Source: Candidatus Portiera sp. (GTDB lineage: Bacteria > Pseudomonadota > Gammaproteobacteria > CBDBNL01 > JAAOII01). From it: a stretch of DNA of 10,121 nucleotides. Below are positions 6,325 through 10,121 of this stretch, one piece after another. The position numbers and the translations under genes were made by a program. The stretch is from the NCBI GenBank assembly GCA_015163845.1, contig JAAOII010000153.1, forward strand, positions 1-10,121, written 5' to 3'. The notes under the pieces were generated by a model. The model searched no databases and had not been told where the DNA came from. It was given only the letters and a program-made list of their open reading frames with translations. How positions within the stretch are numbered: the first letter of the stretch is position 1; each line of letters opens with the position of its first letter.

Positions 6325-7749
6325 TTATTTAGCTGAGGGTCGCTTATAATTTGCCACAATGTTGGGGAAGAAATGACTCTCTAAATCTTCTAAGCGGATT
6401 CCTATGTCTTTTATATTCTGTTCGGTGATTGCACCGCAATTATAGGCCTTGAGGAAAAAGTTGATTAATCCTTGTCCAGTTGCTGCATCATCAAATACAT
6501 TACCAACTAAGGTTGCCTGAGCACTAACAGAAATGAAGTTCTGCATCCTTTCTGACATGCTGTTGAATGCTTGTAAGAAAAAAGCATAGCAGGCGACATA
6601 ACGTACAATAATCTGTCCTGGATGTAAATCCCAGCCCTGATAATATCCAGTCCTTAAAGAATGGAATATATGCTTAAATTGTAATTGCCAGGCAGCATGC
6701 ACTGATTGTAAATTCGCTACTACCTGTGCACTATTTTCGGGTTGTGGATAAATTGGCACTGGCATAATATTCGTTGAACCATCAGATAGCATTACATTAG
6801 TCCGCATTAATGAGACCTGCATTACATGCTTGACAAAATCGCAAGTTGGGTTATCCATGGTCTGCATTTGAGCGATGATATCGCAAGATGCAGTGTAATC
6901 ATAAGTGCCAAAATGCACACCGCGGCAACGTCCTTTCGCAGCTTCGATGAAACCCCACATAGGGCTTATGCCATTATGATTGATGACTGTTTGGGTCAGT
7001 TCAATCATAATTTCTATTTTTAAACTGCCTGATTTTAGACCATGTTGGGTTTCTAATTCTTCCAGCACATCTACTAAACACTCTACATGTTCAGTTATGA
7101 AAACCTTGGGTTGGGTAATGACAAAGTTCTTGGGTAATTTGCCGCCCGACTTGTCCAGTAATTCTTTGAGGAATATATCCAAGGTGCGTATAGACCTTTG
7201 TGGGGCAGTATCAAAGTCCTTTATGCGGATACCGATGAAAGGTGGTAGAACTTTTTCTTTCATCCCTTTGGCTGTTTCTTGAGCTGCTTGCTTAGCCGTG
7301 TCGTCTTCTTCTTTTTTTGATCTAACACCGAAGCCATCCTCAAAATCAATGCGGAAGTCCTCAACTGGTTCACGTTTCAATTTATTCACAACTCTGTTGT
7401 ATACGGTTTGGGCAAACCAAGCCGGCTCATTCTTCTCAACCTGCTCAAGAGAACTGTTGAAAAGATTATCTGCGTCTTTTTGATTGTCAGGCAATTTTTC
7501 CCAGTCCTTCAACTTTAAAGCCCGCGCTAGAATCCAAGGATTTGGTGCATAGTCATCCATACTCTTTCTTGCTAAGTCGCCCAGTCGCACGGCTATGTTG
7601 GCTTTAAATAAATGAGCTCCTCCATATACTGTGTGTAGCGGTTGACGTTCGCGAATGACGCCAGAATAAATTTTATGGAAATCGTTATTGGAATCAGTCA
7701 TCTTAGTGATGGCTGACTTTACACGTTGGTTGTCTAAAATGGGCTTCAT
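6325..7749 (-). CDS. CitE/HpcH aldolase-like enzyme, DUF6986 type; possible glyoxylate or ureidoglycolate step
   Basis: This 474-residue soluble protein has no signal peptide. I recognise it as a DUF6986-type member of the CitE/HpcH (citrate lyase beta, malyl-CoA lyase) TIM-barrel group; some relatives are labelled phosphoenolpyruvate kinase without support that I know of. Family-like landmarks occur in the expected order: Ile-Asp-Phe-Glu-Asp-Gly-Phe-Gly (134-141), like the Leu-Asp-Leu-Glu-Asp strand; Gly-Ile-Arg-Ile (173-176), like the substrate-binding Arg strand; Ile-Glu-Ile-Met-Ile-Glu (245-250), whose Glu should bind metal; His-Phe-Gly-Thr-Tyr-Asp-Tyr (279-285), like the Phe-Gly-x-x-Asp-Leu strand; and Trp-Asp-Leu-His-Pro-Gly-Gln (373-379), like the Ile-His-Pro-x-Gln motif. 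It is longer than CitE (about 300 residues). Between allantoicase and allantoinase, it may act on glyoxylate or ureidoglycolate; this is inference. The ATG lacks a clear ribosome binding site in the 40-bp AT-rich gap after allantoicase. Confidence 0.8.
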   Translation of the reverse strand: MKPILDNQRVKSAITKMTDSNNDFHKIYSGVIRERQPLHTVYGGAHLFKANIAVRLGDLARKSMDDYAPNPWILARALKLKDWEKLPDNQKDADNLFNSSLEQVEKNEPAWFAQTVYNRVVNKLKREPVEDFRIDFEDGFGVRSKKEEDDTAKQAAQETAKGMKEKVLPPFIGIRIKDFDTAPQRSIRTLDIFLKELLDKSGGKLPKNFVITQPKVFITEHVECLVDVLEELETQHGLKSGSLKIEIMIELTQTVINHNGISPMWGFIEAAKGRCRGVHFGTYDYTASCDIIAQMQTMDNPTCDFVKHVMQVSLMRTNVMLSDGSTNIMPVPIYPQPENSAQVVANLQSVHAAWQLQFKHIFHSLRTGYYQGWDLHPGQIIVRYVACYAFFLQAFNSMSERMQNFISVSAQATLVGNVFDDAATGQGLINFFLKAYNCGAITEQNIKDIGIRLEDLESHFFPNIVANYKRPSAK

Positions 7750-7789
7750 ATAGTAGATTTAGTTAGGGTAAGTATTATAATGGTAAATA

Positions 7790-8854
7790 TTATAGCTGAG
7801 GCACGCCGTAAACATTCATTCTGCTCACTCCACCATCGGGATAAATATTCAAGCGGACATGGGAAAAAATGCTTTCAATGTCCGCAATCTGTTTGACAAA
7901 AATATGACGGGAGTCGGCTGTGAGTGGTGTTGTGGTTATTAATTCTTGCCACTTGCAGTCGTTCTTGCTATTATTTTCTCCTTTGCCATTGCCTGGTATG
8001 CGTTCTTTACCTTCGTATAGACAGCCCTCCAACGAGAACTTATCTGGATAATTGCCTTTGAAATGTGCGGTGTCTATGATGACTTTTTTCACTGATCCTT
8101 TGGTGGCGAGTTTGACAATATTCCAATCATAGCCGCCATCGGTTTCATGTCCGCGGCGCCGCTTGGTTTCCCAACCATCTCCCATGTTTACTCCACGTCC
8201 TGGCATGATCAAGTTATCTTTGGGGCTGAAGAACATATCACTGCATCCAACAGAACATCCTCCATTCTCTGCTGCTGCTAAATCAATTAGCTCGCCATCT
8301 GCAAAATTATTCCAGTTGGGTTGACCCTCGCCATAGATCTTAAGACGTGCCACCCCGCCATCAGGGTAGATATGTAAGCGTAAAAACTTCCAAGATTTGT
8401 TGCCATTTTTGTTGCCATTTTTGCTGCTATTTTTGCTGCTATTAATGTCAAATAAGTTATGCGAATGTGCTTTAACTTGACTGCGGGGTAATATTTCTTC
8501 CCAGTCCGATTCAGTTGGCATTGTATCAGTAGCTGCCACCTCTAAAGAAATTTCCTTGGGTGCATTGCCTTGAAAATGTGTTGTATCCGCATTGATTTTA
8601 TTGATGGTGCCATTCACCCCTAATTTAAGAATGCACCAGTCATGCCCGCCATTGCGACGGCGACGCGTCTCCCAGCCGTCCATCCATTTACCTCTCTGGG
8701 TAAATTTGTCATCTATGAATACTGGGTCGCTAAGATTAACTAGGTTCTCCATTTCGGCAAAAAAGTCATCGGAAGCATCCAAAACTCTGGTACCCAATCG
8801 GTAATCCGCAAGGTTTAGATATTCAGTATGCGTATTGTGCATGCTATTACTCAT
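7790..8854 (-). CDS. alc: Allantoicase (allantoate amidinohydrolase)
   Basis: This 354-residue cytoplasmic enzyme hydrolyses allantoate to (S)-ureidoglycolate and urea. It shows the duplicated jelly-roll layout of the family. Half one carries Gly-Trp-Glu-Thr-Arg-Arg-Arg-Arg (60-67), His-Asp-Trp-Cys (71-74) and His-Ile-Tyr-Pro-Asp-Gly-Gly-Val-Ala-Arg (161-170). Half two repeats these as Gly-Trp-Glu-Thr-Lys-Arg-Arg-Arg (227-234), Tyr-Asp-Trp-Asn (242-245) and Asn-Ile-Tyr-Pro-Asp-Gly-Gly-Val-Ser-Arg (336-345). Each half also has a polar low-complexity loop rich in Asn, Lys, Ser and Gly (138-153 and 288-299) at matching places; the first is a 12-bp DNA repeat. The start at 8854 lies 11 bp after the livM stop; Met5 is an alternative and neither has a strong ribosome binding site. 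Length and motifs are normal for the family, so the gene looks intact. Confidence 0.95.
   Translation of the reverse strand: MSNSMHNTHTEYLNLADYRLGTRVLDASDDFFAEMENLVNLSDPVFIDDKFTQRGKWMDGWETRRRRNGGHDWCILKLGVNGTINKINADTTHFQGNAPKEISLEVAATDTMPTESDWEEILPRSQVKAHSHNLFDINSSKNSSKNGNKNGNKSWKFLRLHIYPDGGVARLKIYGEGQPNWNNFADGELIDLAAAENGGCSVGCSDMFFSPKDNLIMPGRGVNMGDGWETKRRRGHETDGGYDWNIVKLATKGSVKKVIIDTAHFKGNYPDKFSLEGCLYEGKERIPGNGKGENNSKNDCKWQELITTTPLTADSRHIFVKQIADIESIFSHVRLNIYPDGGVSRMNVYGVPQL
8396..8440 (-). repeat. 12-bp tandem repeat inside allantoicase
   Basis: In the coding sense the run is agcagcaaaaat twice, ggcaacaaaaat once and ggcaacaaa (about 3.75 units). It encodes Ser-Ser-Lys-Asn twice then Gly-Asn-Lys-Asn units (residues 139-153) in a surface loop of the first jelly-roll half. 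The period is a multiple of three, so copy changes would lengthen or shorten the loop without frameshift. Confidence 0.93.
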
Positions 8855-8865
8855 TGAACTAGCTG

Positions 8866-9888
8866 TTATTTTTTTGCTTCAGCTACTTTGTCACCCTTCT
8901 TGCCACGGAAAATGTCAGGAAGAGTTAAGACACCATTTGGTAAAAATAGCATCAAGGAGATCATTAGGATGCCATAAATCACTGTTTGATACTCTTGTAA
9001 TGCCTGCAGATATTCAAATCCTATTGTGAGGATAAAGGCACCAATGATAGGTCCAAAAACAAAATCCAAACCACCTAAGAAACAATAAAGCATGTAAAAG
9101 ACCGAGTCGTTTACTGTGTAGCTGGAGGGGAATATACTCCCTTGAAATACAGCAAAAATACTGCCAGCAATGCCGCCGAGGAAACAACAAAAGCTGAAGG
9201 CCATGACTCTATAGTTAGCCACATTAATGCCTAAACTGGTTGCTAACTCTTCGTTTTGCCTTAAGGAGCGGAATATTACTCCTATGCGACAGGATGAAAG
9301 TCGCCAGGTGCATAGAGCGGAGATGATTAAAATGACCGCACTTATATAGTATAGGAATACTAAACTACCGCCAAAATCAGGTAGAAGAGTGAACCCCCCT
9401 ATTTCTATTGCCTGCGGACGAGGAATTTCTATGATGCCTGTAGCTCCTTTGGTAACAGCCGTGCCATTTAGCATGACCAAGCGAATTGTTTCAGTCAAAC
9501 TTAAAGTGATCATGGCAAAGTATACACCTTTGAGTCGTAACAGTGGTATGCCAAGTAGGACCCCAACAAAAGCTGAAAACACGCCAGAAAGGACAATCGC
9601 TATCCAAAACGACATATTATAATCCTTCATTAATATGGCGGTTGCATAGCCACCTATCATGCAAAAAGCACCTTGGCTTATGTTAATCCTGCCAATGCTG
9701 AAGGTTACCCATACGCCTAAACTGGCAACACTGAGCATAGTTGAGTTGATCAAAACAGTCAAAAAGTAATTGTCGTTTTGCACATAGATGGGCAAGACGA
9801 GAATATAAATGACTAGAAGTATGGCTAGAGAGGCAGATGCCAGTGGCGATAGTTTTAGATTATGTAAATGTTGATTAAGTTGATTCAT
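8866..9888 (-). CDS. livM: LivM-type ABC transporter permease
   Basis: This 340-residue integral inner-membrane permease is one of the two channel subunits of the HAAT importer, pairing with LivH. Hydrophobic segments run through it (for example about 19-36, 44-65, 96-118, 177-195, 229-250 and 264-290), with a basic cytoplasmic tail (329-340). Family landmarks are Leu-Arg-Leu-Lys-Gly-Val-Tyr-Phe-Ala-Met-Ile-Thr-Leu (117-129), Arg-Ser-Leu-Arg-Gln-Asn-Glu (207-213), the cytoplasmic loop that contacts the ATPase, and Gly-Gly-Leu-Asp-Phe-Val-Phe-Gly-Pro (272-280). The ATG at 9888 has no Shine-Dalgarno site. The preceding 74 bp are an exact duplicate of its first codons, and translation probably reaches it by re-initiation from the leader ORF, whose TGA overlaps this ATG. 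Intact to its stop, 11 bp before allantoicase. Confidence 0.93.
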   Translation of the reverse strand: MNQLNQHLHNLKLSPLASASLAILLVIYILVLPIYVQNDNYFLTVLINSTMLSVASLGVWVTFSIGRINISQGAFCMIGGYATAILMKDYNMSFWIAIVLSGVFSAFVGVLLGIPLLRLKGVYFAMITLSLTETIRLVMLNGTAVTKGATGIIEIPRPQAIEIGGFTLLPDFGGSLVFLYYISAVILIISALCTWRLSSCRIGVIFRSLRQNEELATSLGINVANYRVMAFSFCCFLGGIAGSIFAVFQGSIFPSSYTVNDSVFYMLYCFLGGLDFVFGPIIGAFILTIGFEYLQALQEYQTVIYGILMISLMLFLPNGVLTLPDIFRGKKGDKVAEAKK

Positions 9889-9968
9889 AATAATATGGCT
9901 AGAGAGGCAGATGCCAGTGGCGATAGTTTTAGATTATGTAAATGTTGATTAAGTTGATTCATAATAAT
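9821..9968. repeat. Perfect 74-bp tandem duplication across the livM start
   Basis: The block at 9821-9894 is repeated exactly at 9895-9968, with no gap and no mismatch that I can see. Each copy holds the first 22 codons of livM plus the bases just before its ATG. Because 74 is not a multiple of three, the outer copy is out of frame with livM. The absence of any divergence suggests a recent event, or an assembly artefact. Confidence 0.97.
9885..9962 (-). CDS. 25-codon leader ORF from the duplicated livM start
   Basis: This ORF starts at the outer-copy ATG (9962), which keeps the strong AAAGGAG site 7 nt upstream. It encodes the first 22 residues of LivM and three more (beginning MNQLNQHLHN and ending in Ile-Leu-Leu), then stops at TGA (9887-9885). 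That stop overlaps the real livM ATG as ATGA, the classic re-initiation arrangement. It is best seen as a truncated by-product of the duplication that may couple ribosomes into livM. A peptide function is not claimed. Translation is inferred from the ribosome binding site alone. Confidence 0.6.
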   Translation of the reverse strand: MNQLNQHLHNLKLSPLASASLAILL

Positions 9969-10009
9969 ACTCCTTTAATAATATTTAATAATATTTAATA
10001 ATACTCCTT
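9962..10009. repeat. AT-rich direct repeats between livH and livM
   Basis: The 14-mer taataatactcctt (plus strand) occurs at 9962-9975 and again at 9996-10009, and each copy contains the AAGGAG ribosome-binding-site sequence in the coding sense. Between them a 10-bp unit atatttaata is present twice in tandem (9981-9990, 9991-10000). Only the 9962-side copy is followed by an ATG; the other, just after the livH stop, has lost the start codon. The stretch has no hairpin with a U-tract, so no terminator is called. Confidence 0.85.
9970..9976 (-). promoter_or_regulatory. Strong ribosome binding site for the leader ORF/livM
   Basis: AAAGGAG is placed 7 nt before the ATG at 9962. It was presumably the original livM site before the 74-bp duplication moved the functional start 74 nt further downstream, leaving the ATG at 9888 without its own site. 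Confidence 0.8.
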
Positions 10010-10011
10010 GG

Positions 10012-10121
10012 TTAGCCCCAGGGCTTGCCCATAATACCTTGCGGTCGTATGATGAGAAAGATGATTACCCCGATAAAAATAAATAGATAGACCTCTGGAC
10101 CAGAGAACACAGCATAACCGA
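10012..10121 (-). CDS. livH: LivH-type ABC permease, C-terminal fragment (5' end outside window)
   Basis: The last 35 codons of a gene enter from the right edge and end at TAA (10014-10012). The encoded tail has a hydrophobic segment (Tyr-Leu-Phe-Ile-Phe-Ile-Gly-Val-Ile-Ile-Phe-Leu-Ile-Ile) followed by Arg-Pro-Gln-Gly-Ile-Met-Gly-Lys-Pro. This matches the final membrane helix and the Arg-Pro-x-Gly-Leu/Ile-hydrophobic-Gly ending of LivH and LivM permeases. With livM immediately downstream, LivH is the natural assignment. The periplasmic binding protein and the rest of livH would lie beyond the window. Confidence 0.85.
   Translation of the reverse strand, partial: GYAVFSGPEVYLFIFIGVIIFLIIRPQGIMGKPWG

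Noticed and set aside
6300..6359. Longer allantoinase starting at TTG 6359
   Set aside because: The extra 20 residues do not look like the PuuE family, they overlap the preceding gene by 35 bp, and homology begins exactly at the ATG at 6299.
9821..9968. Insertion sequence or attachment site as the source of the 74-bp repeat
   Set aside because: There is no transposase, inverted repeat or intervening element; the two copies abut directly and consist of livM's own start region.
9970..10011. Transcription terminator between livH and livM
   Set aside because: The AT-rich stretch is made of direct repeats with no GC-rich stem followed by a T-run, and the gene context is one continuous operon.

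Overview
This is a single-direction (minus-strand) catabolic operon from a bacterium. It carries most of a pathway for breaking down allantoin, the ureide made from uric acid, interleaved with a branched-chain-amino-acid-type (Liv/HAAT) ABC importer. Protein motifs, Shine-Dalgarno sites, tight gene spacing and a lipobox all point to a Gram-negative bacterium, probably a proteobacterium with moderate-to-low GC. I cannot name the genus. The operon starts beyond the right edge and its last visible gene runs off the left edge. No gene on the plus strand is credible, no RNA genes are visible, and no stretch over 300 bases lacks a gene.

In transcription order (right to left): the C-terminus of permease LivH (10012-10121); a repeat-rich junction with a 74-bp perfect tandem duplication that creates a 25-codon leader ORF (9885-9968); permease LivM (8866-9888); allantoicase (7790-8854); a CitE/HpcH-fold enzyme of the DUF6986 type (6325-7749); PuuE-type allantoinase (5358-6299); a class V aminotransferase like ureidoglycine--glyoxylate aminotransferase (4053-5273); ATPases LivG (3246-4025) and LivF (2533-3243); an allantoin/hydantoin racemase (1775-2506); and a large lipoprotein with at least six fibronectin-III-like repeats (1-1770, C-terminus outside the window), which begins 4 bp after the racemase stop.

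Together the genes suggest this scheme: the ABC importer brings in a ureide, probably allantoin or a relative. The racemase interconverts allantoin enantiomers, PuuE opens the ring to allantoate, and allantoicase cuts allantoate to ureidoglycolate plus urea. Glyoxylate released later is then handled by the aminotransferase and perhaps by the DUF6986 enzyme. No allantoate amidohydrolase or known ureidoglycolate lyase is visible, so the end of the pathway is open and the DUF6986 protein is the most interesting candidate to fill it.

A second theme is short tandem duplication. Perfect or near-perfect direct repeats (9, 9, 10, 11, 12, 13 and 74 bp periods) occur in coding regions and intergenic gaps, which suggests frequent slippage or tolerance of it. 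The most consequential is the 74-bp duplication at the start of livM, which separates the only good ribosome binding site from the functional livM start codon.
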